49,335 nt of DNA, from assembly GCA_903828235.1 (NCBI GenBank), contig CAIKLM010000063.1:1-49335 (forward strand), written 5' to 3'. A program made the translations under genes and the position numbers. The notes beneath the pieces are model-generated. The model did no database searches. It saw only the letters and a program-made list of their open reading frames with translations, and was not told the origin of the DNA. The first letter of the stretch is position 1; each line of letters starts with the position of its first letter. Source of the DNA: an uncultured beta proteobacterium. Its GTDB lineage: Bacteria; Pseudomonadota; Gammaproteobacteria; Burkholderiales; Burkholderiaceae_C. Shown piece by piece: positions 25,578-33,861 of this stretch.

Positions 25578-25611
25578 CCCAGGGGCGGCGCCACGGCGGC
25601 ATCGTGGCGCT

Positions 25612-25798
25612 GCGCTGCGGGCCGGCTTGCCCCGGGCCTTGGCGAAAGTGGAGCCGCCCGGCAACGGGCGCATCGTTCCCCCGGGGGCGAAGGACGGAGA
25701 CACGCTTCAGACCGGCGTCGTGCGCAAGCTCGGCGCCGGGGATCTCCGCCACCGCCCGCCACCGGTTCGGAACAGCCGGTGTCGGGCTCTTTCCTTTT
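25612..25798 (+). ncRNA. Structured RNA C (box-controlled small RNA family)
   Basis: About 187 nt from the box 7 start to a T-rich terminator. Contains CCCGGCAACGGG (25657-25668), the 23-nt block from GACGGAGAC to TCAGACCGG (25693-25715; 20 of 23 as in RNA B), GCGCAAGC, and CGGGGATCTCCGCC (25737-25750). The 21-nt spacing between the last two named blocks equals that of RNA B. The next plus-strand gene is >700 bp away, so it is a free-standing RNA. Function unknown. Confidence 0.72.
25754..25798 (+). terminator. Intrinsic terminator of RNA C
   Basis: GCCCG/CGGGC and CACCGG/CCGGTG stems separated by one mismatch (25754-25787), then TCTTTCCTTTT. Confidence 0.85.
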
Positions 25799-25812
25799 CA
25801 GGCCGCCGTCGT

Positions 25813-26118
25813 TCAGACGCCGCGGTCGGGGTCGTCGGCGTGGCGGTCCTCGAGGTCTTCCTCCAGCGCATCGTCGATGCCCAGTTCCCGCTCGGCCTCG
25901 CGCTCGACCTCGGCCTCGTCGACGGACTCCTCGCTGCCGCGCTCGCGGTCGCGGTGCGCGTCGGCCAGGCTCTCGAAGGGGCCGAAGGGCTGATGGCCGT
26001 CCGGGGCCGTCCAGGTCCAGCCGTCGGGGTGCTCGACGAAGCCCTCGTCCTCGGGCTCGCGCACGGGCGGCTGCGGGTGGGCCCGGTGCGGCAGGCGGGG
26101 TGGGCGGCGCGGCTTCAT
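25813..26118 (-). CDS. Small acidic hypothetical protein
   Basis: 101 residues, start ATG overlapping the PspC-gene stop (ATGA). A basic proline-rich N-terminus is followed by GWTWTAPDGHQPFGPFESLADA (a small aromatic domain) and a very acidic Glu/Asp tail (about 60-101). No known family recognised. Coupled translation with the PspC protein suggests a shared role. Confidence 0.7.
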   Translation of the reverse strand: MKPRRPPRLPHRAHPQPPVREPEDEGFVEHPDGWTWTAPDGHQPFGPFESLADAHRDRERGSEESVDEAEVEREAERELGIDDALEEDLEDRHADDPDRGV

Positions 26119-26426
26119 TCGGCGGGCACGAAGATCCACAGCAGCAGGTAGGCCAGCGCACCAGCCCCGCCGAACAGCATCAGCAGCGCGAAGCCCAGCC
26201 GCCAGGCCCAGGGCGCGATGCCGGTGGACTCGGCCAGGCCCGCGCACACGCCCGCCAGCCAGCGTCCGCCGCGCGCGCGGCGCAGGCCGTTGATACCGCT
26301 GCGCAGGCCCTCCACGGCCGGCGGCTCGCTCAGCAGCCGTCGCTTGGCCAGCCGGTACTCGTCGTCGGTGAGGGCGGCGCGCTGGTGCAGCGCGTGCAGG
26401 CGCGCGAGTTCGTCGGTCCAGTTCAT
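26115..26426 (-). CDS. SHOCT-PspC domain membrane protein
   Basis: 103 residues. The N-terminal ~33 residues (LARLHALHQRAALTDDEYRLAKRRLL) look like a SHOCT helix pair. The C-terminus (about 50-100: WLAGVCAGLAESTGIAPWAWRLGFALLMLFGGAGALAYLLLWIFVP) is a PspC domain with one or two membrane helices. PspC proteins act in membrane stress sensing. Box 8 lies 53 bp upstream with CAGGCT in the -10 slot. Confidence 0.9.
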   Translation of the reverse strand: MNWTDELARLHALHQRAALTDDEYRLAKRRLLSEPPAVEGLRSGINGLRRARGGRWLAGVCAGLAESTGIAPWAWRLGFALLMLFGGAGALAYLLLWIFVPAE

Positions 26427-26478
26427 GCCCGGGGTCTCCACGTGTGCGGCCAGCCTGCGCGCGGCGGCCGCATCGCGG

Positions 26479-26492
26479 TTGAGGCGGCTCAA
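26479..26492. promoter_or_regulatory. FNR/FixK-type box 8 (divergent: PspC and CFA synthase)
   Basis: TTGAGGCGGCTCAA. Minus: CAGGCT at 26457-26452, start near 26444. Plus: CAGACT at 26514-26519, start near 26526-26527, on the CFA synthase ATG. Confidence 0.65.
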
Positions 26493-26525
26493 TGGCACCG
26501 CGCCAGCGCTTCCCAGACTGGCGCG

Positions 26526-27815
26526 ATGCTCACACCCACGACCACGCGTTCCGCGTCCATTGCCGAGGGCCTTGCCCACCGGCGCCTGTCGCAACTGCCC
26601 GGGCCCGCCCACGCCGTGGATGGCCGGCCGCGCGTGGCGGTCAGTTGGCCGGGGGGCCACAGCGGCGAATCGCCGGCCGACGTGCACCTGCGCCTGCGCA
26701 GCGCGCGGCAGCTGGCCCTGCTGGCCGGCGGCAGTGCCGGCGACCTGGCCGAGGCCTACGTGGCCGGCGAACTGGACATCGACGGCTCGCCCGCCGACGT
26801 GATGGCCTTGGCGGCGCTGCTCATCGGCGACCCGCTGCGCCCGCAGCCCGGCCCGTCGCGCTGGCGCGCGCTGGCCGCCCTGCGCTCGCGCTGGGCCCAC
26901 CGCGCCATGCGCGACGCCGAGCAGGTGCGCTTCCACTACGACCTGGGCGACGAGTTCTTCGCGCTGTGGCTGGACCCTCTCCGCGTGTACTCCTGCGCCT
27001 ACTGGCCGCAGCCGGGCCTGACGCTGGCCCAGGCCCAGCAGGCCAAGCTCGAGCTGGTGTGCCGCAAGCTGCAGCTGCGGCCGGGGCAGCGCTTGCTGGA
27101 CATCGGCGCCGGCTGGGGCGGCCTGCTGCTGTGGGCGGCGCGGCACCACGGCGTGCAGGCCGTGGGCATCACCTTGTCGCGCCAGCAGCACGCCTATGTG
27201 GAGGGGCTGATCGACGTGCACGGCCTGCGCGGCCGCGTCGAGGTGCGGCTGGCCGACTACCGCACGCTGGATCCGCGGCGCGAGCGCTTCGACCGCATCG
27301 CCTCGGTGGGCATGTTCGAGCACGTGGGCCGCGCGCAGCTGTCGGGCTACTTTGCGCGGCTGCACGCGCTGCTGCGGCCCGGCGGGCTGCTGCTCAACCA
27401 CGGCATCGCCGCTGGCGGCCTGGACAACCACGAGCTCGGCGACGGCCTGGGCCGCTTCATCGAGCGCCACATCTTCCCCGGCGGCGAGTTGGTGCACGTG
27501 GCCCACGGCGCCGAGGCGCTGGCGCGCGGCGGGCTGGAGCTGCTGGACGCGGAGAACCTGCGCCCGCACTACGCGCGCACGCTGTGGGCCTGGTCCGACG
27601 CGCTGGAGGCCGCGCGCGAGCGCGCACAGGCGCTCAGCAGCGAGCAGACCGTGCGCGCCTGGCGCCTGTACCTGGCGGGCTCGGCGCTGGGCTTCGAGCG
27701 CGGCTGGCTGCAGCTGTACCAGATGCTCGCCACGCGACCCGACGGCGCCACGCCGCCGCGGCAGTGGGCCGCGCGCAGCGACTACCCCTACACGCGCGGG
27801 CACATGCCTGGCTGA
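26526..27815 (+). CDS. cfa: Cyclopropane-fatty-acyl-phospholipid synthase family protein
   Basis: 429 residues. N-terminal ~130-residue lipid-binding-type region, then a SAM methyltransferase: FHYDLGDEFFALWLD, YSCAYW, LLDIGAGWGGLLLWAA (SAM motif I, about 190-205), GITLSRQQ, ASVGMFEHVG and HIFPGG (PGG near residue 320). These are the CFA synthase signatures. Modifies membrane phospholipid unsaturated chains, typical of stationary or stressed cells. The ATG lies at the predicted transcription start of box 8, so the message may be leaderless. Confidence 0.92.
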   Translation: MLTPTTTRSASIAEGLAHRRLSQLPGPAHAVDGRPRVAVSWPGGHSGESPADVHLRLRSARQLALLAGGSAGDLAEAYVAGELDIDGSPADVMALAALLIGDPLRPQPGPSRWRALAALRSRWAHRAMRDAEQVRFHYDLGDEFFALWLDPLRVYSCAYWPQPGLTLAQAQQAKLELVCRKLQLRPGQRLLDIGAGWGGLLLWAARHHGVQAVGITLSRQQHAYVEGLIDVHGLRGRVEVRLADYRTLDPRRERFDRIASVGMFEHVGRAQLSGYFARLHALLRPGGLLLNHGIAAGGLDNHELGDGLGRFIERHIFPGGELVHVAHGAEALARGGLELLDAENLRPHYARTLWAWSDALEAARERAQALSSEQTVRAWRLYLAGSALGFERGWLQLYQMLATRPDGATPPRQWAARSDYPYTRGHMPG

Positions 27816-27881
27816 AGACCGCGGGCTGAAGACGGCGGTGTTCATGTCCGGCCCAGTCTTGCGGCGCCAACCCGCGCCGCA

Positions 27882-27895
27882 TTGAGCCGCCTCAA
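27882..27895 (-). promoter_or_regulatory. FNR/FixK-type box 9 (no evident gene target)
   Basis: TTGAGCCGCCTCAA, overlapping the stop codon of the histidine kinase gene. AAGACT at 27860-27855 fits a minus-strand -10, giving a start near 27847 and a transcript antisense to the 3' end of the CFA gene. No ORF is supported there. Confidence 0.5.
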
Positions 27896-30051
27896 GCGCC
27901 GGGCTTGTTGGGCGGGGGCGGCAGCGGCATGACCACGTCGATCGTCGTGCCGCCACCTGGCGAGGGGGTGATGTCCAGGCTGCCGCCGGTGGCGCGCGCG
28001 CGCTCGCGCATGCCCAGCAGGCCGAAGCGCTCGGCCGGCCGGGCCATGCCCGCGCCCGCGGCGGCGATGCCGCGCCCGTCGTCGCGGATGCGCAGGTGCA
28101 CGCGGCCGCCCGGCTCGCTGCCCAGCCACAGCGCCACGCGCGAAGCGCCGGAGTGCCGGCGCACGTTGCTCAGCGCCTCCTGCGCGATGCGGTACAGGCT
28201 CGCGGCCAGGCCCGTCGTCAGGCGGGCTTCGTCGGCGACGGCCAGGTCGGCCATCTCGAACTCGCAGTCGATGCCGGTGAGATCGGTGAACTCGCGCGCC
28301 TGCCAGGCCAGCGCCGCCACGAGCCCGAGTTCGTCGAGCACCGCCGGCCGCAGGTCCTGGACGATGCGTCGCGTGGCCGCGATGGTGGCGCGGGCGGCGC
28401 GTTCGATGCGCTCCAGCGCCAGGGCGCCGCGCCCGCCGGCGGGCATCTCGGTGCGCGCGGCACCCACCTCCATCGCGATCACGGCCAGGCTCTGCTGCAG
28501 TTCGTCGTGCAGCTCGCGCGCGATGCGCAGCCGCTCCTGCTCCTGCACCTCGTCGAGCGCCGCCACCAGCCCCCGCAGCTGCGCATGCGAGGCCTCGAGC
28601 TCGGCGGCGATGCGGCGCAGCTCGGTGTTGTCGCGGATGCTGACAACGGCGCCCGCCACCACGCCGCCGCCGTTGCGGATGGGCGCGTAGCTGTGGCTGC
28701 CAATCCACCGAGGGCCGCCGTCGTCGCCCACGCGCTGCAGGCCGATCTCCCGGCCCAGCCCGGTTTCGCCGCGCAGCGCGCAGGGCACGGGCCACTGCTC
28801 CAGCGGCAACGATCCACCGGCTATGTCAGTGGCCACGAAGCACTCGGCGTACTCGGCCACCGAGCGCGGAATGTCCGCCTTGCTCCCCAGCTGGTGCATC
28901 GCGAGGAAGGCCTCGTTGCAGTCGACGAACTCGCCTCGTTCGTTGGTGATCAGCATGCCGTCGGCCATGCTGGCCAGCGCCGTGGCCAGCCGCGCCTGCG
29001 CGGCGCGGCGCTGCGCCTCGGCGCGCGCGCGCACCACGTCGGCGCGGATGCGCGCGGCGACGTCCTCGATCAGGGCCACGTCGTCGGCCGACCAGGCGCG
29101 CGGGCGCGCGCAGTGCACGAAGAACACCGCCTGCAGGCCCCTGCCCTGCAGCACCGGCACGTTGACCGTGGCCGCGAGCTGCAGCGTCGCATGAGCGGCC
29201 TTCTCTGCGGGGGTCAGCGTGGGATCGGCGGCGATGTCGGGGCGCACCACGGTGCGGCCCTCTCGGAAGGCCGCCAGCAGCGCCGGCCCATAGTCGTCGT
29301 AGCGGTAGCGGCCCTCGATGCCGGGCACGCCAGCGACGTAGTTCCGGCGCACGACGACGTGCTCGCCGTCGCCCTCGTCCTCGGCGTAGCCCACGCGCGC
29401 CACGCGCAGAAAGTCGCCGAGCAGCCGCGCGGCTTCGTAGGCGATGACCGCCGGGTCGTCGATGCCGCGCAGGGCGTCGTCGAGGCGCAAGAGGAAGTCC
29501 AGCCGCGCCTCGCGCTCACGCAGCGCCTGCTCGACGCGGCGGCGCGCGTCGATGTCCTGCACCACGCCCAGCACGCGTGCGGCGCGGCCGTCGGCGGCGG
29601 GCAGCGCTACACCCGAGACCTCGACCCAGCGCGCCGAGCCGTCCTTGCACACGATGCGCTTTTCTTCGCGGTACTCGGCCTGGCCGCGCAGCATGGCCTG
29701 GAAGCGCTCGAGGTCCAGGGGGTCCTCAGGGTGGTTCAGGTCGTCAGGGCCCATGGCCAGCAGTTCGTCCGCGCTGTAGCCGCACAGGCGGCAGAAGCCC
29801 TCGTTCACGTCGGCGAAACGCCGAGAGGCGACGTCGAGCTGCACCAGCCCGACGTGGCTCAGCCGCAGGCTCTCCTGGAGCAGCAGACGGTCGTCCGTGG
29901 CGCACTGGCGGGGCGTGGCGTCGCTGGAGGCCGGTGGTACGGCCTCGGCAGGCCGTTCGGCGGGTAGGGGTTCGGACACGGTGCGCGCGCGGGATGGGCA
30001 GGTTGGGCCGGCAGGGCCCCGATCCTCGACCGAAAGCTCTGCCGCCAGCAT
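27892..30051 (-). CDS. Soluble PAS-GAF-PAS sensor histidine kinase (NarX/DevS class)
   Basis: 719 residues from ATG 30051 (TTG 30075 also possible). No transmembrane segment. PAS with PAC (about 55-190), GAF (about 205-345), a second PAS (about 360-480), then a HisKA_3 dimerisation domain (ARELHDELQQSLAVIAMEVG, phospho-His at about residue 508) and an HATPase (N box YRIAQEALSNVRRHSGAS; IRDDGRGI). This class phosphorylates LuxR-type regulators and includes DosS/DevS and NarX. No response regulator lies next to it; the one at 43178 is the nearest. No heme-ligand assignment can be made for the GAF domain from sequence alone. Confidence 0.9.
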   Translation of the reverse strand: MLAAELSVEDRGPAGPTCPSRARTVSEPLPAERPAEAVPPASSDATPRQCATDDRLLLQESLRLSHVGLVQLDVASRRFADVNEGFCRLCGYSADELLAMGPDDLNHPEDPLDLERFQAMLRGQAEYREEKRIVCKDGSARWVEVSGVALPAADGRAARVLGVVQDIDARRRVEQALREREARLDFLLRLDDALRGIDDPAVIAYEAARLLGDFLRVARVGYAEDEGDGEHVVVRRNYVAGVPGIEGRYRYDDYGPALLAAFREGRTVVRPDIAADPTLTPAEKAAHATLQLAATVNVPVLQGRGLQAVFFVHCARPRAWSADDVALIEDVAARIRADVVRARAEAQRRAAQARLATALASMADGMLITNERGEFVDCNEAFLAMHQLGSKADIPRSVAEYAECFVATDIAGGSLPLEQWPVPCALRGETGLGREIGLQRVGDDGGPRWIGSHSYAPIRNGGGVVAGAVVSIRDNTELRRIAAELEASHAQLRGLVAALDEVQEQERLRIARELHDELQQSLAVIAMEVGAARTEMPAGGRGALALERIERAARATIAATRRIVQDLRPAVLDELGLVAALAWQAREFTDLTGIDCEFEMADLAVADEARLTTGLAASLYRIAQEALSNVRRHSGASRVALWLGSEPGGRVHLRIRDDGRGIAAAGAGMARPAERFGLLGMRERARATGGSLDITPSPGGGTTIDVVMPLPPPPNKPGA

Positions 30052-30126
30052 GCAAAGCCGCCGCACGGTCGTCAACCCCGGCCTCGCGTGGGCCCGGCCT
30101 AACGTGCGAACGTACTCAGAAGCCTC

Positions 30127-30699
30127 TCAGAAGCGGTAGTGTGCGCCCAGCGTCACCAGGTCGACCGACACCTTCTCGTCCATGAAGCGGGCGCGGAAGC
30201 GCTCGTAGTCCAGCCGCGCCACCCACTTCGGCGCGAACTCGTAGCTCGCGCCCAGACCCAGGGCGCCGCGGGTGTGGCGCTCCGAGGCCGAGGCACTGCC
30301 CAGCACCGACGAACTGGCATCGAGCTTGATGCGCGAGGACACCACGCCCAGCTTGGCGTAGACGGATGCGGCCTCCATCGGCGCGATCAGCACGCCCCAC
30401 AGGCCGATGCCCTGGCCCTTGAAGTCGCCGCCGACGCTGCCGAGCTCGGAGTCGGAGGCGGTCACGCGCGCCTTGCCCTGGTCGTAGTAGGCCGCCTCGA
30501 GCGCGAGGTGGGGGGTGAACTGGTAGCCACCGTACAGCCGGAACGCGTTGCCGGTCTTGTCGCAGGTGTCGGCGCCTGTGCAGTCGAGCTTGGCCCGGGA
30601 CTGGCCGATGCCGAAGCCGGCGTAGCCCTGCGCCGACGCGAGGCCGGCCAGGGTGGCTGCCGCAAGGGCGACGACGAGGCGCTGGCTGTGATGGCTCAT
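30127..30699 (-). CDS. Outer-membrane beta-barrel protein (opacity/OmpW-like)
   Basis: 190 residues. A signal peptide ends at LASAQ. Alternating amphipathic strands (YAGFGIGQSRAKLD, AFRLYGGYQF, LALEAAYYD, GIGLWGVLIA, ASVYAKLGVVSS, ALGLGASYEF, WVARLDYERF, LVTLGAHYRF) form an eight-stranded barrel and end with Phe, as outer membrane proteins do. Two cysteines (CTGADTC) may form a disulfide loop. Box 10 lies upstream; the protein would be a hypoxia-linked surface barrel. Confidence 0.88.
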   Translation of the reverse strand: MSHHSQRLVVALAAATLAGLASAQGYAGFGIGQSRAKLDCTGADTCDKTGNAFRLYGGYQFTPHLALEAAYYDQGKARVTASDSELGSVGGDFKGQGIGLWGVLIAPMEAASVYAKLGVVSSRIKLDASSSVLGSASASERHTRGALGLGASYEFAPKWVARLDYERFRARFMDEKVSVDLVTLGAHYRF

Positions 30700-30756
30700 G
30701 GAGGATCTTCGTCTTGGGTGAAGCGTCCACTGTGGCCGGCGGCGCCGGCCCCAGGC

Positions 30757-30770
30757 TTGAGCACGCGCAA
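30757..30770 (-). promoter_or_regulatory. FNR/FixK-type box 10 (outer-membrane barrel)
   Basis: TTGAGCACGCGCAA; minus-strand CACAGT at 30734-30729; start near 30722, 23 bp before the ATG. Confidence 0.65.
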
Positions 30771-30800
30771 TGCGCCCCGCGGGCGGCGGCTGGCGGCGCA

Positions 30801-30814
30801 TTGCGCCGGCTCAA
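30801..30814 (+). promoter_or_regulatory. FNR/FixK-type box 11 (nrdJ)
   Basis: TTGCGCCGGCTCAA; GACGGT at 30837-30842; start near 30849, 31 bp before the ATG. Confidence 0.65.
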
Positions 30815-30879
30815 TGGCGCGCCGGGGCCCGGCTGCGACGGTGCCGGAGCCGGCGGCATGCCGGCGCAGGAAGCACGCC

Positions 30880-32667
30880 ATGCACGACAGCAGCCAGCCC
30901 ATCAGCCACGACGTGCTGAAGGACACCTACCTCCAATCCGGCGAAGCCACGCTCGACGATGTGCGCAGCCGCATCGCCCGCGCGCTGGCCGAGGCCGAGC
31001 CGCCTGGGCAACGCGCCGACTGGGCGGCACGCTTCCTGAAGGCGCAGCGCGACGGCTTCGTGCCCGCGGGGCGCATCGCCGCCTACGCCGGCACGGCCGT
31101 GCGCGGCACCATGGCCAGTTGCTTCGTGCAGCCGCTGGCCGATTCGATCCGGCACCCGGTGGGCGACCTGCCGTCGATCTACGCCGCGCTGGGCGAGGCC
31201 GCCGAGACGCTGCGCCTGGGCGGCGGCGTGGGCATCGACTTCTCGCCCATTCGCCCCCAGGGCGCCCGCGTGGCCGGCACCGACACGCTGGCCGCGGGGC
31301 CGCTGGCCTTCATGCGGCTGTTCGATGCCTCCTGCGAGTTGCTGGGCGCCAGCGCGGCGCGGCGCGGCGCGCAGATGGGGGTGATGCGCTGCGACCACCC
31401 CGACATCGAGGCCTTCACGCAGGCCAAGGCTGGCGGATCGCTGGCCACCTTCAACCTCTCGGTGGCCATCAGCGACGCCTTCATGCACGCCCTGGAGGCC
31501 GGCGCGGAGGTGGAGCTGGTGCACGCCGCCGAGCCCGGCGCGGCCCAGGTGGCCGCCGGGGCCGTGCGGCGCGCCGACGGGCGCTGGGTGTACCGCCGCG
31601 TGCCCGCCCGCGCGCTGTGGGAGGACTTCGTGCGCCACGGCCACGAGCGCGGCGAGCCGGGCGTGCTGTTCATCGACCGCATCAACCGCGACAACAACCT
31701 GGCCTACTGCGAGCACATCGCCGCCACCAACCCCTGCGGCGAGGAGCCGCTGCCGCCCTACGGCGGCTGCTGCCTGGGCTCGGTGGACCTGACGCGGCTG
31801 GTCGAGTCGCCGTTCGAGCCCACCGCGCGCCTGGCCACGGAGCGGCTGGCCGAGATCGTGCCCGTGGCCGTGCGCATGCTGGACGACGTGCTCGAGCTCA
31901 CCACCTGGCCGCTGCCGGCGCAGCGGCGGCAGGCGCTCGCCAAGCGGCGCATCGGGCTGGGCTTCACCGGCCTGGGCGACGCGCTGGTGATGCTGGGGCT
32001 GCACTACGGCAGCGCGGCGGCACGCACGCTGGCCACCGAGGTGGCCCGCCTGATGCGCGACTGCGCCTACCGGGCCTCGGTGGCGCTGGCGCGCGAGCGC
32101 GGGCCCTTCCCGCTGTTCGACGCCGACGGCGTGCTGCGCGAGGGCAGCTTCGCCTCGCGCCTGCCCGAGGCGCTGCGCCGCGACATCCGCGAGCACGGGC
32201 TGCGCAACTCGCACCTGCTGTCCATCGCGCCGGCCGGCAGCGTGACCCTGGCCTTCGCCGACAACGCCAGCAGCGGCATCGAGCCGGCGTTTGCGTGGAG
32301 CTACCTGCGCCACCGGCGGCGGCGGCTCGCGCCCGGCGTCATCGCCTACGAGGTGGAGGACCACGCCTGGCGGCTGCACCAGCGCCTGAAGGGCGCTGCG
32401 GCGGCGCCGACGGCGGCCTTCGTCACCGCGATGGAGCTGTCGCCGCAGGACCACCTGGCCATGCTGGCCGCGGTGGCCCCCTACATCGATGCCGGCATCT
32501 CCAAGACCGTCAACGCGCCACCCGCCTGCCCCTACGCCGAGTTCGAGGCGCTGTACCGGCAGGCCTGGCGCAGCGGGCTCAAGGGCCTGACGGCCTTCCG
32601 GCCCAGCCGGGTGCTGGGCTCGGTGCTGCAGCTGCCGGCTGCGGTGGCGACGCCCTGCCACGCGTGA
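30880..32667 (+). CDS. nrdJ: Adenosylcobalamin-dependent (class II) ribonucleotide reductase
   Basis: 595 residues. Oxygen-independent production of deoxynucleotides using B12. Visible motifs: MASCFVQ (first redox Cys, about 77), LRLGGGVGIDFSPIRP, NPCGEEPLPPYGGCCLGS (radical Cys in NPCGE, about 288), RRIGLGFTGLGDAL, and the phosphate loop IAPAGSVTLAFADNASSGIEP. It is shorter than many NrdJ/NrdZ proteins and no C-terminal CxxC shuttle pair is visible (the only late cysteines are in PPACPY and TPCHA), so an external or different reductant path is likely. Counterpart of nrdZ in the DosR regulon. Confidence 0.93.
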   Translation: MHDSSQPISHDVLKDTYLQSGEATLDDVRSRIARALAEAEPPGQRADWAARFLKAQRDGFVPAGRIAAYAGTAVRGTMASCFVQPLADSIRHPVGDLPSIYAALGEAAETLRLGGGVGIDFSPIRPQGARVAGTDTLAAGPLAFMRLFDASCELLGASAARRGAQMGVMRCDHPDIEAFTQAKAGGSLATFNLSVAISDAFMHALEAGAEVELVHAAEPGAAQVAAGAVRRADGRWVYRRVPARALWEDFVRHGHERGEPGVLFIDRINRDNNLAYCEHIAATNPCGEEPLPPYGGCCLGSVDLTRLVESPFEPTARLATERLAEIVPVAVRMLDDVLELTTWPLPAQRRQALAKRRIGLGFTGLGDALVMLGLHYGSAAARTLATEVARLMRDCAYRASVALARERGPFPLFDADGVLREGSFASRLPEALRRDIREHGLRNSHLLSIAPAGSVTLAFADNASSGIEPAFAWSYLRHRRRRLAPGVIAYEVEDHAWRLHQRLKGAAAAPTAAFVTAMELSPQDHLAMLAAVAPYIDAGISKTVNAPPACPYAEFEALYRQAWRSGLKGLTAFRPSRVLGSVLQLPAAVATPCHA

Positions 32668-32696
32668 GGCGGACCGCCCGGCCCCGGGCCGCGGCG

Positions 32697-32710
32697 TTGA
32701 GCAGGCTCAA
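32697..32710 (+). promoter_or_regulatory. FNR/FixK-type box 12 (YqjD-YqjE-YqjK operon)
   Basis: TTGAGCAGGCTCAA; GATGCT at 32732-32737; start near 32745, 18 bp before the ATG. Confidence 0.7.
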
Positions 32711-32762
32711 GCGCGCCAGCCGCGCCGCGCCGATGCTGGAGGCCAACTCCAGGAGAGAAGCG

Positions 32763-33089
32763 ATGGATGTCCCCACCCTCACCCCCCAAGCCGATCCGTC
32801 CGTGCGCGACCGCCTCGTCGACAGCCTGCGCGACATGGTCAGCGACGCCGAGGCGCTGCTGAAGGCCGCGCAGCGCGGCGGCGAGCCGCTGTCCCACGAG
32901 CGCGAGCGGTTCCAGGCGCGCCTGCATCAGGTGCGCGGCGAACTGGCCGATCTGCAGGAAGCTGCGTCGGTGAACGTGCGCCGTGCGGCCCGCGCGGCCG
33001 ACGAGGCGCTGCACACACACCCCTACGCCGCCGCCGGGCTGGCAGCCGGCGTGGGCGTGCTCTTGGGCATGCTGATCTCGCGCCGCTAG
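32763..33089 (+). CDS. ElaB/YqjD/DUF883 family membrane-anchored protein
   Basis: 108 residues. A helical, charged N-terminal region (about 12-75) is followed by HPYAAAGLAAGVGVLLGMLISRR, the C-terminal membrane anchor with basic end typical of ElaB/YqjD. E. coli YqjD binds ribosomes at the membrane in stationary phase; a similar role would suit a dormancy island. RBS AGGAGA. Followed by the YqjE- and YqjK-like genes. Confidence 0.88.
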   Translation: MDVPTLTPQADPSVRDRLVDSLRDMVSDAEALLKAAQRGGEPLSHERERFQARLHQVRGELADLQEAASVNVRRAARAADEALHTHPYAAAGLAAGVGVLLGMLISRR

Positions 33090-33099
33090 GCGGGCCTGC

Positions 33100-33498
33100 A
33101 TGGAGCCCGGCGCGGGCGGCCGCGGTTTCTTCGCGCCCCTGCGGGCCCTGGCGGGCGCCGCCCTGGCGCTGGGCGCCACGCGGCTGGAACTGGCCCTCAC
33201 CGAGATCGAGGAGCAGCGGCTGCACCTGGCCGCCGCGTTGCTGTGGGCCACGCTGAGCCTGCTCCTGTTTGGCGTGGGCACGGTGTTCGCGGGGCTGCTG
33301 GTGGTGCTGCTGCTGTGGAACGGCCCGCGCGAGCTGGCTCTGGGCCTGCTGGCGCTGCGCTTCCTGTGCGCCGGGGGCGTCGCGGCGCTGGTCTGGCGGC
33401 ACCACCGGCGCGCGCGCCCGCCGCTGCTGGGCGCCACCCGCGACGAGTTGCGGCAGGAAGTCGCTGCGCTGCAGCGGCTGCGGGAGCGCCGGCCGTGA
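33100..33498 (+). CDS. YqjE / phage-holin-3-6 family membrane protein
   Basis: 132 residues. Two hydrophobic hairpins (about 42-75 and 78-97) after an amphipathic start (ATRLELALTEIEEQRLHL), the pattern of the Actinobacteria/proteobacteria holin-like YqjE family. Gene order YqjD-YqjE-YqjK is conserved in proteobacteria. Its TGA overlaps the GTG of the next gene. Confidence 0.82.
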   Translation: MEPGAGGRGFFAPLRALAGAALALGATRLELALTEIEEQRLHLAAALLWATLSLLLFGVGTVFAGLLVVLLLWNGPRELALGLLALRFLCAGGVAALVWRHHRRARPPLLGATRDELRQEVAALQRLRERRP

Positions 33499-33785
33499 CG
33501 GCCGTGACGGCGCCCGGCCCGCGCAGCGACCGGCAGGCGCTGGAACAGCGCCGCCGGCAGCTGGTGCAGCGCTCGCAGGCGCAGCGCGCGGCCCTGGCCG
33601 AGGCCTGCGCGGGCGCCGACCGGCGGCTGCGCTGGATCGACACCGCCTGGCGCGCCGCCGTCTGGCTGGGCCGGCACCGCGCGGTGCTGGCGCTGCCGGC
33701 CATGGCCTGGGGCTGGTGGGCAGCGCGACGGGCCCGCGGCGTTGCGCCGCCTCAATCGGCGCCCCGGGGCGGCGGCCGACGATGA
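33495..33785 (+). CDS. YqjK-like small membrane protein
   Basis: 96 residues from GTG 33495, overlapping the previous stop (GTGA). Charged helix (RRRQLVQRSQAQRAAL), then WLGRHRAVLALPAMAWGWWAARRA, one membrane helix. Fits YqjK by position and architecture. Its 3' end contains box 13. Confidence 0.72.
   Translation: MTAVTAPGPRSDRQALEQRRRQLVQRSQAQRAALAEACAGADRRLRWIDTAWRAAVWLGRHRAVLALPAMAWGWWAARRARGVAPPQSAPRGGGRR
33742..33755 (+). promoter_or_regulatory. FNR/FixK-type box 13 (BON gene operon), inside yqjK-like gene
   Basis: TTGCGCCGCCTCAA; GACGAT at 33778-33783; start near 33790, 72 bp before the BON ATG. Confidence 0.65.
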
Positions 33786-33861
33786 GCCGCACCGGCCCCG
33801 GGGCCGGCCATCCTGCCGTGGGCCGACCCCACGGGGCCCCAGACGCGAAAGGAAGACGACC

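Noticed and set aside
25612..25798. RNA C as a CsrA/RsmA-sequestering RNA
   Set aside because: Only a few GGA motifs occur and they are not in repeated hairpin loops.
30700..30879. Cobalamin riboswitch upstream of the B12-dependent reductase
   Set aside because: The gap is filled by two FNR-type boxes; no B12-box-like sequence or long structured leader is seen.
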